Translations under genes and position numbers: made by a program
Assembly (NCBI RefSeq): GCF_037325665.1
Contig: NC_090254.1
Span: forward strand, 18,403,134 to 18,467,133
Length of the DNA: 64,000 nucleotides
Source: Littorina saxatilis
Taxonomy: Eukaryota; Mollusca; Gastropoda; Littorinimorpha; Littorinidae
Reading direction: 5' to 3'
The notes under the pieces: generated by a model
What the model saw: only the letters and a program-made list of their open reading frames with translations
The model's database searches: none
What the model was told of the DNA's origin: nothing
Shown: piece after piece, positions 1 through 14,200 of the stretch
How the letters are laid out: each line of letters starts with the position of its first letter
Position numbering within the stretch: the first letter of the stretch is position 1

Positions 1-95
1 TGTGTGTGGCGCACGTTAAATGTCAAAGCAGCACCGCCCTGATATGGCCCTTCGTGGTCGGCTGGGCGTTAAGCAAACAAAAAAACAAACAAAAA
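1..95 (+). mobile_element. SINE-A, 3' end fragment
   Basis: The window opens inside the 3' part of a tRNA-derived SINE. It matches the full copy near 18.9-19.2 kb through GGCCCTTCGTGGTCGGCTGG and GCGTTAAGCAAACAAA, then ends in an A-rich tail. The head lies outside the window. Confidence 0.85.
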
Positions 96-239
96 GCTGT
101 GTCTTTATGAAAAGTTCTCTGTTGTGGTGTTCTTCTCCTGCCTGTGTTGATCACACATCAGATACCAAAGAATGAATGAATGAAATTTATTTGTGGCTCG
201 CAGAGAAAAAGGAATGATGAGACTTGTGTGCTATTTTAG

Positions 240-3200
240 GATCCCAAATCTGGGTACAACGTGTACGGGTTTCAGCCCCAGGCCCAGGCTCAGGCCCAGC
301 CACAGTTTGTCACACCCAAGTTGGCCACGTCTCCACCCAAAGCCTCCAGAGTGCCCCCTTCAAACATGGTGAGTCAAGGCTAGTGGATTCATTGACAGAA
401 AAAAAAGAGTACACAAAGGATGACAAAATAGTTAGGAGATCTGGTTGAAATGTAAGCTATCTTCAACAAATAGTTAGGAGATCTGGTTGAAATGTAAGCT
501 ATCTTCAACAAATACTTAGGAGATCTGGTTGAAATGTAAGCTATCTTCAACAAATACTTAGGAGATCTGGTTGAAATGTAAGCTATCTTCAACAAATAGT
601 TAGGAGATCTGGTTGAAATGTAAGCTATCTTCAACAAATAGTTAGGAGATCTGGTTGAAATGTAAGCTATCTTCAACTCATTTTATTTATTTTATTTGCA
701 GACCAGCGTGTCAAAATCAGACAACAGTGACTTCACCAACATCTGGAACCAACTGCTGCAGTCCAACATTCCTGGAGGCCCCGTAATGGCTCCCAAGACC
801 TCACAGCCTGGCGGCATGGGATCGCCCATCTTCAATGCCACCTCACTGCAGTCCGCGGCTGAAAAGTTGGGCAAGATTGCTCCGCCCTCTGCCGACTCTG
901 AAGAAGAGGAGCATGAACCACCGACAGGAATCTTGGTGGATTTGTCGGAGTCCGGGGAGACGTCAGATGCTGTGTCGGAAAGGGCAAAGTCAGAATCCCC
1001 ATCCAGCGGGCGTGGGTCAAAGGATGCCAAGACGAGAAAAATGAGAATCATCACCAACTCCAACAGGGGTCAGCCCAAAGCAGCCACTGGCCAAGCTGTG
1101 TCTGATCAGAAATCCCCCAACGTCCTTGAGCTGTTTCAGAAGGCGGAAAAGGTGCGAGAAGCGCAGTCCAAAAGTCCATCGCAGCCCGAGGCACAGACCG
1201 AATCGGTCCAGGCTTTCTTTGACCAGGCAGCAGCAATGTTCGGTGATTCAGCTCAGTCCGTAGGAGATTCGGACAAAACGCCAGCAAGCAAATCACAGTC
1301 TAAAAGTCCCTCTCAGCCAGAGGCACAGACGGACAGAGTGCAGGCGATGTTTGAGCTGGCAACGAGGGCAGTGTCCATGTCAGCTGACCCAGAGGCGTCC
1401 TCGGCCGAGCTCAACTCGCTGTTTGCTGCCCTGCAGACGGCACCCAAGTCGACCTCTCCGTCCAACGCGGGAGCTTCCGCTCAGCCCCCTTCTGAAGTGA
1501 GTGTTGTTTTATGGTGTGTGGTTCATGAACAAAGGGAAGTAAGCGCTCTAAATGCATACAACGTGTGTAATAGAGTAAGTGAGAGTTACTCGGAACCATT
1601 CTCCTGGCACCTGAGAGAATAACAAGCATTAAAATGAACAAGCGACTTTTATCCTCATATTGTTTTATTGTGTGTGGATCAGTTTGAAACAGTTTTTTTG
1701 GAGGTGGGATTAACTGGCTGACTGGTGGACTGAATGTCTGGCTGAATGACTGACTGAATGACTGACTGGTGGACTGAATGACTGAATGACTGACTGGTGG
1801 ACTGAATGTCTGGCTGAATGACTGACTGGTGGACTGAATGACTGAATGACTGACTGGTGGACTGAATGACTGACTGGTGGACTGAATGACTGAATGACTG
1901 ACTGGTGGACTGAATGACTGGCTGAATGACTGACTGGTGGACTGAATGTCTGGCTGAATGACTGACTGGTGGACTGAATGACTGACTGAATGACTGACTG
2001 GTGGACTGAATGACTGACTGGTGGACTGAATGACTGGCTGAATGACTGACTGGTGGACTGAATGTCTGGCTGAATGACTGACTGGTGGACTGAATGTCTG
2101 GCTGGTGGACTGAATGTCTGGCTGGTTAACTGACTGGTGGACTGACTGACTGACTGGTGGACTGAATGACTGGCTGAATGACTGACTGGTGGACTGAATG
2201 ACTGACTGGTGGACTGAATGACTGGCTGAATGACTGACTGGTGGACTGAATGACTGGCTGAATGACTGACTTGTGGACTGAATGTCTGGCTGGTTAACTG
2301 ACTGGTGGACTGACTGACTGACTGACTGACTGGCAGTTTGGCCGACTGACAGACTGAGGACTGGGGGACTAATTGGTTGAGGGTGATCGACCAGTTGATT
2401 GTTTGACTGACTTGTTGACTGACTCGCTGACTGAATATAATGAATGAATGAGCGATGGAAACTCGGTTCATTAATGAATGGTAGTCCTGATTTGTGCAGG
2501 TTAAAGATAGGTTGAAATTTGAAACATGTACATGCTGAAAAATTGCAAGTTTATCAAAGTTACCTAAAAAAAAAATGTTTAAAACCAAAGAAATGCACTG
2601 CATGAACTCAGTGAATCTTGTTTATCACAAATATGTGTACCCCCCGCGGGTTAGGGGGAAGAATTTACCCGATGCTCCCCAGCATGTCGTAAGAGGCGAC
2701 TAACGGATTCTGTTTCTCTTTTTACCCTTGTTAAGTGTTTCTTGTATAGAATATAGTCAATTTTTGTAAAGATTTTAGTCAAGCAGTATGTAAGAAATGT
2801 TAGGTCCTTTGTACTGGAAACTTGCATTCTCCCAGTAAGGTAATACATTGTACTACGTTGCAAGCCCCTGGAGCAAATTTTTTATTAATGCTTTTGTGAA
2901 CAAGAAACAATTGACAAGTGGCTCTATCCCATCTCCCCCCTTTCCCCGTCGCGATATAACCTTCGTGGTTGAAAACGACGTTAAACACCAAAGAAAGAAA
3001 AGAAAGAAAAGAAATATGTGTGTGTTTGTTTCAGGATGGCAGTGCAGCTCTGAGACAAATGCTGAAGATTGGTGTAGAGGACAACCAGAGTTCTCAATCG
3101 GTCAGCAAACCTGTCGGTCAGCAATCTACCTACGGCAGACAGGTCTCTCTGCAGGAGCTGTTTGACGGTAAGCATGAAGTACAGAAAGCGCCCGTGTGAG

Positions 3201-5112
3201 TTTTCAGCTCAGACGACAACAGTAAATTTATTGCATGTGATTCTTTGTCAAAAAACAAGAGTTGTAGGCTATGGGAACATTTGTTTCATGACAAAACAAA
3301 ACGTTACATTTGTTTTGTTTTGTTTTGTTTTGTCAATAATTAAACATTCCCCTGACCTGCAATTCTTGTTTTTGTGATTCTGAATTTCGGATCATTAGCA
3401 GTCGATCTGTTTTAGAATTTCTGTGATTCTTTGGTTATATTTTGCTTTCTGTGCAGGAGGAGATAACAGGAAAAGAAATGTGATTAAAATAATTCTTGCA
3501 GATTTAGACACCTGAAGAAGATAAACATTCCACTGCTTTGCTTACCGTCTACCAAATTACCACTAAGTGTCATCTGAGCAAAAATGGCTGTGTACTTAGT
3601 CCCACATTTCACCGCTACTCGCCTCTTCTTGTATTCAGGTTTACCGTGATGATTTGTACACTACAGTGGAACCTCCCTTTTAAGACCTCTAACAATCTGA
3701 AAAGAGGGAGACTTGAAATGGAGAAACTGAAAATCTGTAAAGAGGGAGACTTAAAATGGAGGAACTGAAAATCTGAAAAGAGGGAGACTTAAAATGGAGG
3801 AACTGAAAATCTGAAAAGAGGGAGACTTAAAATGGAGGAACTGAAAATCTGAAAAGAGGGAGACTTAAAATGGAGAAACTGAAAATCTGTAAAGAGGGAG
3901 ACTTAAAATGGAGGAACTGAAAATCTGAAAAGAGGGAGACTTAAAATGGAGGAACTGAAAATCTGTAAAGAGGTAGACTTAAAATGGAGGAACTGAAAAT
4001 CTGAAAGAGAGGGAGACTTAAAATGGAGGAACTGAAAATCTGTAAAGAGGGAGACTTAAAATGGAGGAACTGAAAATCTGTAAAGAGAGGGAGTCTTAAA
4101 ATGGAGGAACTGAAAATCTGTAAAGAGGTAGACTTAAAATGGAGGAACTGAAAATCTGAAAGAGAGGGAGACTTAAAATGGAGGAACTGAAAATCTGTAA
4201 AAAGGGAGACTTAAAATGGAGGAACTGAAAATCTGAAAGAGAGGGAGACTTAAAATGGAGGAACTGAAAATCTGAAAAGAGGGAGACTTAAAATGGAGGA
4301 ACTGAAAATCTGAAAGAGAGGGAGACTTAAAATGGAGGAACTGAAAATCTGAAAAGAGGGAGACTTAAAATGGAGGAACTGAAAATCTGAAAAGAGGGAG
4401 ACTTAAAATGGAGGAACTGAAAATCTGAAAAGAGGGAGACTTAAAATGGAGGAACTGAAAATCTGAAAAGAGGGAGACTTAAAATGGAGGAACTGAAAAT
4501 CTGAAAAAGTAAGGTCTTTGAAGGGGGAAAGTCTCAAGAGATGTGGAACCCCATTGTTCAAGAGAGGGCTTCCACTGTACTCTGGTGACAATGAGGACCC
4601 CATTGTTCAAGAGAGAGGTTCCACTGTACTCTGGTGACAATGAGGACCCCATTGTTCAAGAGAGGGCTTCCACTGTACTCTGGTGACAATGAGGACCCCA
4701 TTGTTCAAATATAGATGAAAGGTTTTCACAACATCTCTTTCTCTTTCACAGTTGCAAAGCAAGCGCCTGCCTCCTCCATGCCAGAGACGGTGCCAGAAAC
4801 ACATCCACACCCTCAGCAACAGGCCCCATCGATGCACGGACATCAGCAACAGCAGCAGCAAGTTCGGCCGCCCCAACCCTTGCTTCCTCCCCCTGGACTG
4901 CTGGCCAAGCCTGGGGCACCAGGGCAGGTTAGAGGCAAAGGAAGGTGAGTGGTCAAAGTGCTGGTGTTGTTTGGAAAGTCTGTGTCTGTTTCTGTGTGTG
5001 TACAGGCGAGGATGGGTCATGCAAGCATGTGTTTAGGCTTTTGTGCATGAGCATGTTGGTGCACACACTCACTCTCTCCTATCTGTCTCTCCGTCTTTCT
5101 TCTCTGTTTCTC

Positions 5113-5152
<40 letters not shown>

Positions 5153-5295
5153 ACACACGTGCGCGAACACACACACACACATCTTATGCATCAGTGTCTG
5201 ACTCCAAGAGACACACACACACACAGACAGATACACATACACACTGTCTGTCTCTGTCTCCCACTCGCACAAACACACACGTATGTACATACACA

Positions 5296-5340
<45 letters not shown>

Positions 5341-7955
5341 ACACACACACGTACACACACACGAACACACACACACATGTACACATCCCTATCACTTCTC
5401 GCTCAGCTTCAGTAGACCAAGGATAAAGGTAGACCTAAACATTTTCTTTCTTTCTTGACCAGAAGCCCAGTGGATGACTTGGCATTGCTGTGTCAGCTTG
5501 CAGGACAACTGCCTGGGTATGACTTCAACTTCCAGCATAAACAGGTCAGTCCACAGATACACACAAGTGAATGAGCGATTCTGGTGAGGTTATGCCCCCG
5601 CTTTCTTTCGGCTGGTAACTGGCGCCACCTGCGGCAAGATCACACGAGAAAGGACAAAAAAATTGCATTGGTCCCAAATAGCATATCTGTTTGGTAACAG
5701 TTCGTGTGTAAGTCGTGCATTTTATACTGTAAACAGACAATGGTCGGTTCTGGTGAGGTTATGCCCCTTCTTTCTTCTGGCTGGTAACTGGCGCCACCTC
5801 GCGGCAAGATCACAGGAGTTGTCTGGCGCTATCACTCCAGAAGCGCTCATTGTATTTGGCAAATTTGGACATTGTGCGAAGTTGTGATATTCAGTGCAGT
5901 CTCTGGTTGTCTTCAACTGCTTCCAACCGGAAGAAGGCGACATTCTCCCAGGAAAAAAAAGAAACTCCGCCAACATTTCGAAATGTTTTCGAAAGGAGGA
6001 AGTTGGTAGGTTGTCTTCTGTGAAAGAGAGAAAGCGCAAGTGTGTTCATGTGTATTTCTAGACAGAGGCCTATAGTTGTTTTTTATTTGTTTGGTTTTGT
6101 GCTCACTTTTGTGACAAGCATCAATGTTCTATCCATAACAGTTGTGAATTTGATTTTGTGCTGACAGAAAGGGTTCATCAGCTTGGTGACAATCCCAGGA
6201 GGCGCTCGCTTTGAAGGCTCCCTGTGTCCTAGTCGGGAGGAAGCAGCGGAAAGTGCGGCTAGCATGGCTCTCTTGTGTCTGGTAAGCATGAACGTGGACC
6301 AGACCTGGGAACCCATACGATTTCGCCGTATTTTGTACGCATGATTGTCTAGAATATGATCACTACACTCATTGGGAAAAAAATACGACCAGAAAAATTC
6401 CTACTCTACTTTTCTTCAGAAGCGCATCCCAAAGCCGATCCAGTATTTTGACACATGATTACAGTTGTTGTCAGTAATCATTAAAAGAAGCATTTGTTTT
6501 AAATGTTTTGGTAAACTTAATTAACGGTGCGACGGACACGTGTGAAGCATGTATGAATCATGGATGTTCAAATACTGTGTGGAGTATGCTAATTTTTCTG
6601 AAAATACACCAAGTTTGTTTGAGAATACTCCAAGTGCAAAACTTGGTGGACCTTATTTGGTCAAAATTAATGTGCGGTTACTGGCACACTAGACAACAAT
6701 TAAGAAACTTTCAGGCCATAAAGAATATACAATGTAAATTGGTCAAGTTTTTTTTTCAGGCTCTTCGTTCATGTACATTTTTAAGACGGGCATTCTGCTG
6801 TACTCGTAGGCACGTGGAAACCTTTCATTTGATAGTGGCCAGAAAACTTGAAAATCTTGCATGCAAGATTCATTGAGGATTTTGAGATAAGTTCGTTATT
6901 TGTACCACAAGTGTTGGTCTGTCTGTCTGCTTAACAGACCAGTGGGTCGACGTACTGTAAATGTAACGTTTTGTTTTGTCAATAATTCTGGAAATAACGT
7001 TCCAATAACCTACAATTCTGGGTGGCCGAGTGGTAACGCACTTGCGCTCGGAAGCGAGAGGTTGCGAGTTCGACCCTGGGTCAGGGCGTTAGCAATTTTC
7101 TCCCCCCTTTCCTAACCTAGGTGGTGGGTTCAAGTGCTAGTCTTTCGGATGAGACGAAAAACCGAGGTCCCTTCGTGTACACTACATTGGGGTGTGCACA
7201 TTAAAGATCCCACGATTGACAAAAGGGTCTTTCCTGGCAAAATTGTATAGGCATAGATAAAAAAATTTCCACCAAAATACCCGTGTGACTTGGAATAATA
7301 GGCCGTGAAAAGTAGGATATGCGCCGAAATGGCTGCGATCTGCTGGTCGATGTGAATGCGTGATGTATGGTGTAAAAAATTCCATCTCACACGGCATAAA
7401 TAGATCCCTGCGCCTTGAGTCCGAGTCTGGAGATACGCGCGCGATATAAGACTTCATATAACAATTCTTGTTTTTAGATTCTGAATGTTGAAACCTTAGC
7501 AGTCTCTCTGGGTTTGGATTTGTGTGAACTTGAGTATTGAAGGATTTACAGCAGCAGGCCCAGATGCGGTTCCCGGGACAAGGAATGCCGTGGATGCAGC
7601 GACCAGCTCCTGGGATGGGGATGCTGAGACCTGGGCAGAGACTCCTCTCCCCAAACTCCGCCTTCAGTCCTGTTGCCAACCCTCACCCCCTTATGCGTCA
7701 GTACCTTTTTCTTTTACCCTCCTGATAGCGTGTTTGTCTTTCAATCTACCTCACTCTGTCTGTCATTTAGTCCAAACTCTGTGTGAAACATGTTGGTCGG
7801 TTCGTTGGGTGGTTGATGTGTTCATGATTGCTAAGCTGGCTGTCATTCTGTTTGTTGCACAGAAATCAGTTTGACAGTTTACTTCATGCAGACACTTAAT
7901 TCTCTCACTTTGTTTCTCTTTCTTTGTCTCTTTCTCTGTCTCTCTCTGCCTGTCT

Positions 7956-8042
<87 letters not shown>

Positions 8043-8044
8043 TG

Positions 8045-8083
<39 letters not shown>

Positions 8084-8102
8084 CTCTGTCTCTGTCTTTC
8101 TA

Positions 8103-8147
<45 letters not shown>

Positions 8148-8150
8148 CTC

Positions 8151-8183
<33 letters not shown>

Positions 8184-8185
8184 TG

Positions 8186-8218
<33 letters not shown>

Positions 8219-11200
8219 GCTCTTGCTTCCCATCTTAGTTGCTGTGTCTCATCACATTCTGTCACAGAAAAAAACAATGAAATGGGTAGACTTCTTATGT
8301 TCCAAAACTAGTGAATGTTTCGCTTTGTCTATGATCAAAAGTTCCATTAAATTACATATTCTTACCCAACTCACATAGATAGATAGCAATAACTTCATTT
8401 GGTTGCTAAGACATTGAAGCACTCTTACCTTGTAACATGGGGAGATAACTCTAAAACAAAAGCCACCTGCCATATAAGGCATGATCCGTGGTAGTTATCT
8501 CCCCTACCGGTGCCCGCGCATGCGCAGGCCGTATACCGGTAATACTCATTCCTTTTTCTTCAACGCACGGAGCAAGACGTGCTGTAGTACTCTGGCTTTG
8601 ATCTAAAGCTATTGGTCTTCACGGCGGTGACTGACCATCGAATCTTGGTAACGCTGTTGTTGGTTCATCTCTACTTCAAGTATTGGGTGAGAGCTTTCAT
8701 TTTTATTACCGAGACGCGTTTGTTTTAACTTTTGGAGTGTGTTGCAACTTGTTTTTTGGTTCAGTTTTGTCATACAAAATGGCGGACTAACCTTAAGATT
8801 TAGAGAGTGAGTGAAAACTCGGAGTTCGACCAGCCAGGCTTGCTCTCCCAGTTCTCAGTCAGGCAATGCAACCAATTTAAAGTTAAGGTAGCTACTACCA
8901 CTGCGTCTCGTACTCAGAAAATTTTCACTGAGCGATAACGTTTCTGTTTACGTTTTCAACCCGGCGAATGATGAATTGTGTTACGGTTTCGATTGACAAA
9001 CCTACCTCGTCTGTTGCGGCTTCTTTCTATAAAGTTCAAGCGCCTAGCGCTGTTTTAGCTTTGACTAAAGCCGATTTGCTGGCGATATTATCGTCTTTTT
9101 AAACAGAGGTGCATGTTTTGATCTCGTCGGAAAGGGCAAATAGCCTCGCGTGCTGCTCTGCCCCTTCCTTCGGGTGTTGTAAATGTTCATTCGCTTGTGC
9201 GGGTTCGTTTCGAACCGACTGCGACGGTCACGTCCGCTGGCGTGGTCGCAGATCCAACGACGGTGTTGGATATGTCGGACTCATCTTTAGACAAGTTTTT
9301 GTCTGAGTCTAGGACATCAGCACTTTCGGGTGTTCTTGGCGAAGTACGCAAACCTTAGACGTCGGTTTCCGTCTCGGCGGAATTGCACACTGACAGTAAG
9401 GGTTTTTCCACAGACCAACCTGGCTCCGTTTTCACGGTCCTGGGCATGGGATGTGAAGGGCATGTGTCTGCTGGTTCCGCCCCCTCAATTCCAGTCGGGG
9501 TGGCTGCTGGCAGACAGGTTACAGGATCTTCCGGTTCCAATTTATTGGGGCTGGTCGATGCTCATGCTAGTCAGTCCTCTGCTGGTTCCGCCCCCTCAAT
9601 CTCAGTCGGGGTGGCTTCCGGTGGCAGGAGAGGATCCTCTGCTGGTTCCGCCCCCTCAATTCCAGTCGGGGCGGCTTCCGGTGGCAGGAGAGGTTTGACT
9701 TCCGCCGTTAGCACTTCGCTGCTGGCGGGAGTCATTCATCAGCCTGTGGTTTCCGGTTCCGCTGTTGCGGCTTCCGCTAGCCTTTCTCAGGCTACATCCG
9801 CTTCCTTTCCCAGCCTTTCCGCTGGCATTGGACAGCCGGATGGTGGTTCAATCCACGAGTTTCCGGTTTTCGGAAATTTTTCACAACCGTTTCCGGTTTC
9901 GGCTCAAGTTGCCTTACCGGATGCCGGTTCCGCTGGACATCCCTCAGATGATCGTTATGATGCTTCTGTTGGGGATGAACAGGATATGGAGGAAGAAGCA
10001 TCAGATGCAGATGAGGAAGCTTCTCGCCGACTTCCGGCTAAGCTACATCATTTGTTGGCTTTGGCAGCAGAGGTTACTGCACACTGCTTCACGGAAGGGG
10101 TGTTTGCGGCAACCACTTCCGCTGCTCCTCCTCCATCAGCTTTTGCTGATTTCGTTTCTTATCAGAAACGGGCTGAGAACTTCAAGTTTTTAGAGTCACC
10201 TGATGTGGCTTATCAACTTGCTAAAGTTTATCTGAGCGATGTTCCTCTTCCGCTGCTATCGGCTCATGGGGACGCTCCTGCAAGAGGCTCAGCCCTGGCT
10301 TGCTGCTCTTGGTCGTGCGGCTCATCATTCTGTGACCAACAACCGGAAGCTTCGTCTAGCTAGCACTGGCAGACCTTTGTTGTCTTCCTTTGCCATGCCT
10401 TTAGCCAAGATGGCTTCGGCGGCTATCGCTTCCGGTAGCAGGATGGTTTTGCCTTCCGCCGTTAACACTTTGGTGTTGGCAGTCGGCAATCATCAGTCTT
10501 TGGCTTCCGGTTCCGCTTTTGCGGCTTCCTCTGCCTTTCCACGAGCTGCATCCGCTTCCTCTCCCAGCTTTGTGGCTGGCATAAGGCAGGTGGATGGTAC
10601 ATCCGTTCACGGAGTTCTGGCTTCCGGAAATTTGTTTTCCCCAACCTTTCCGGTTTCGGCAAATGTTGCCTTGCCAGGATCGGTGTCCGGTTCTCATCCT
10701 TTCAACAATCGTTGGGATTTCACTGAACAGGAAGCTGCCATCGTGTTGGCACTAGCAGCAGAGGTTAATATGCACTGTTTCCCGGAGGGGTTAGCAGTAG
10801 CATAGTTATCTGCTTTACTTCACCATCGGCTTTGGCTGATTTTGCTCCTTCTCAGGAACAATCTGCGAACTTTAAGTTTTAGAGTCTTTCGTGGCTTTTT
10901 CAACTTATAAAAGTTTTCTCACACGATGTTTTGCCCCACTTCTGCCTTTTACGGCATCATATGGGGAAGGCTCCTGCTTCAGGTTTGCTGTGGCTTGCGT
11001 CACATTCAGCTGATTTGAGCCTTATTGCAGGAAATTTTAAGTTCTGAGATCCTCCCTTGGGGGCATTTGAACTTGTGGAAGTGTTTTTCATATGATTTTC
11101 CTTTGCCTCCACTTCCTTGTGGGCAGCGAGGCGGCGTTGCTTTCGCTTGCGTCACCCGCGCAAGTGACGCATCACTCGCTGAGCGCTATCCGTAGGCCTC

Positions 11201-14200
11201 GGTTACACCAGGCCTAAGAACTTAGTCTATTCTTTTCTTCTTAATACGGAACCGCTCCCGGCTACACCGGGCTTGACGATCATTCATCTTTATGTTCATA
11301 GCAAGGAGGAACTGTCTTTTTCAAGATCATGATCTCCTGGCTGTGAAAGATTGTGGCCGCACTTCTTTCTTTATCGTCTTTGAACAAGTCTTTGAATTGT
11401 TCTTTTCCTTGTGCGGTTACGTACTCACGGGATGCCTTTGTGTCTGTTGGGACACATTTACAAAGGATCTAACTTTGCTGTTTACCGGAGAGAAGTCCTC
11501 GGCCGACAGTATTGTTCTGTCGGTGAAATTTTATTCTCTTCCTTGCTTGAGGGTTCTCTTCGAATCCTCTTCTGTGCACGCAGACTCTTCTCTAACAAAG
11601 AGAAACTCACAGCAAAATAAAAGCCCACGGCAGGCCTGGCTTTTCTTATCTAGAAAAGCACTAATCTGGCTGTTCTCAGCTTTGCCTTTTACCTTCTCAG
11701 CATGGCGTTTTGCCAAATACCCATCACTTTATCCCCTCGGGGCGATTCAGAGGTCGGGTTTGTTTATCTTCTTCCCGGCATGGCGCTTTGCCAAATACCC
11801 ACCGCAATTTAGCGTCGGGTTCAGTGGGCAAACAATAGCATGTTGTTATTCTTACTATTGACAGTTCTGTCAACTGGAGTCTTAGTGCTTGTCATCACTC
11901 TGCTTTCAGCCTTTGTGTGCTACCACAGCGGCTGGAAGGGGATTAGGTCCTTTCTTGGGTCACATACAAAGATCGTGCCGATGTTTACTCCCTCCTTTGG
12001 TACACAAAATAGATCGTAAGTGGCTACTTTTATGTTGATTCTAAGCAATCAAACAAAGAGCTGGATCATGTTAGTGTCTTTTCTCGACTGGTTCTCAGAC
12101 ACAACCAATAATTGGATTCTCACACCATTGCTCATGCAAGGCTTTTCCATTGATTCTCTCTCCATCAGCGAAGCAGTTTTTTTTCTGTTTCCTGTTTCCT
12201 GTGGAATTGTTTCCCCTTGTCAGGGGAGAACATGTGTTAATTCTATCAGGCAACACCTCAGTGGCCTTTTTTATCTTAATAAGCAAAAGGGGGGGGAGGG
12301 GCATCTCGCTTCCCATCGCTGCCACATCGAGCATGCGAGATTTTGATGTGGTGTTTCCACCACAAGATCTTATTAGCAGCGAAGTACCTTTCTGAGAGGT
12401 TTTATGTCTTGGCAGACTCTCTAAGTCAGTCTAACAAGTATGTCCACACGGACTGGGCTCTATCTCTTTACGCGCTTCTACTCCTTCTGGTGAATTTGAA
12501 GAAGCCACTGATAGAAGTTTTTTGCCTCTCGGTACTATCTCCTTCTGCTAAATGTTCGTCTCACCGTTCCCGGATATACTCTCGATTTTACTCGGGGCGG
12601 CCTGTCGGTCGCACATTATGGGCCCATTTTTCATTGGTTGTCAGCCCTTAAGACCCTTAAAGCTGGCAAGAGGGCGCTGTTTTTTACACTCGATCCACAC
12701 GGGTGTCTACTGTACGGGAATCATTGAGACGCTCAGGGGCTTCTGCCTCAACTCTGGATTTGGTCTAGAGATCCCATAAGGGTTCTGCGGCTTAGTTTCC
12801 ATGTCACATTGTCTGGCTTGGAACAAATGGCGTAATATTAACGGAAAGAACTCCATTTCTCTCCGTTCATTGCAGGTGGCGTACCACCTATTCGGGCTTT
12901 CTGAATTTTCCCCACGTCTCTGTTTTAAGACGTTACGCGATATCAGTTGCACTGAAACAGCTAGGTCGGAGAAAAAAAAAAGGAAAAAAAAAAGGAAAAA
13001 AAAAATTTCACTTGGGCTCGTTATAGCCATCGTGGCTAAAGGAGCCTCCCTTTGGTTGGCTGAAAACAAATCTCCAGTCCCGACTTGGGATTTGCTCCTA
13101 GTTTTCGAGCTTTTGAGATCGGATTGTTTAATCCTTGACAAAATTAGCCTTATTAATCTAAACACGAGAAGCGGTCATACTTACTCTAGTAGCTTCTGAG
13201 AGAAGCGGGAGTATAGGTGCATTTTCTATCTGGTTTTGCTATAGTCATCTCTTTGGAGAAAGACTGATCTATAGCGCTTAGGTTTGATTCAAATTTCTGG
13301 CAAATAATCAGAAACCTGAGGAACCAGCTCTGATAATACAATTCAATCCACGTGCAATAGTTTGGCTCTGTTAGAGCCATTTTAGCCTATTGAACATTTC
13401 GAGTTTTAAATATATTTCTAACTCGCACTGATCTGTTTAGATCATCAGAATAAAGGCTTTTGTTTATTTCCATCAACTCTTGTAGAGGCAATGACTTAGC
13501 GAAGTCAACCTTAGCTAGATGGTCTGCCACATTGATTAGGCAGGCCTACAGTGGTGGCAAGAAAGGGGGGGGGGGGGGGCAGTCAGTCCTCCCTCTTCAG
13601 GCAGCACGGACTCAAGAAGTCAGAGTGTGGGCCTCTTCTTTACCTGTTCTCAAGTCTTAGAGACTTACATAAGTCTTGAATGTAGCTCATTGAACATGCA
13701 AGAACGTAGTCATGAGCTTCTATCTGCGGGATATTTTAAGTACCCGTTTTTATAGTACACATCTACTAGACATCAGAAGATGCCTTTTTGTATGTTTTCC
13801 TACGGGACATATCTGTCCCGGCAGTACAGAGCTTTCGGTCCGTCAGCTATTGTAGCTGCAGGCCAGATACTGGCAAGATGTTAATTTGTGAGTAAATTTT
13901 ACCCACCACCTAGATTAGCAATCTGCTATCTATGTGAGTTGTGTAAGAATATGTAATTTAATATAAAATTTCAAAAATAAATTTTCATTTAATTAATATA
14001 CTTACCAACTCACATATCGAATTCCCTCCCAGCCATCCCCGCAATTTGTATAAAGGGATATGGGTTTCAGAACGGAATGAGTATTACCGGTATACGGCCT
14101 GCGCATGCGCGGGCACCGGTAGGGGAGATAACTACCACGGATCATGCCTTATATGGCAGGTGGCTTTTGTTTTAGAGTTATCTCCCCATGTTACCAGGTA

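Noticed and set aside
425-676. CRISPR-like array of regular repeats
   Set aside because: Direct tandem copies without unique spacers, in an animal intron.
1710-2603. 297-residue minus-strand open frame rich in Ser, Gln, His and Val
   Set aside because: It is the translation of the ACTG minisatellite. It has no splice context and no start context.
9383-10363. 326-residue Ala/Ser-rich frame as a possible host gene
   Set aside because: It lies inside the DIRS-like fossil between its inverted ends and fits a gag-like position.
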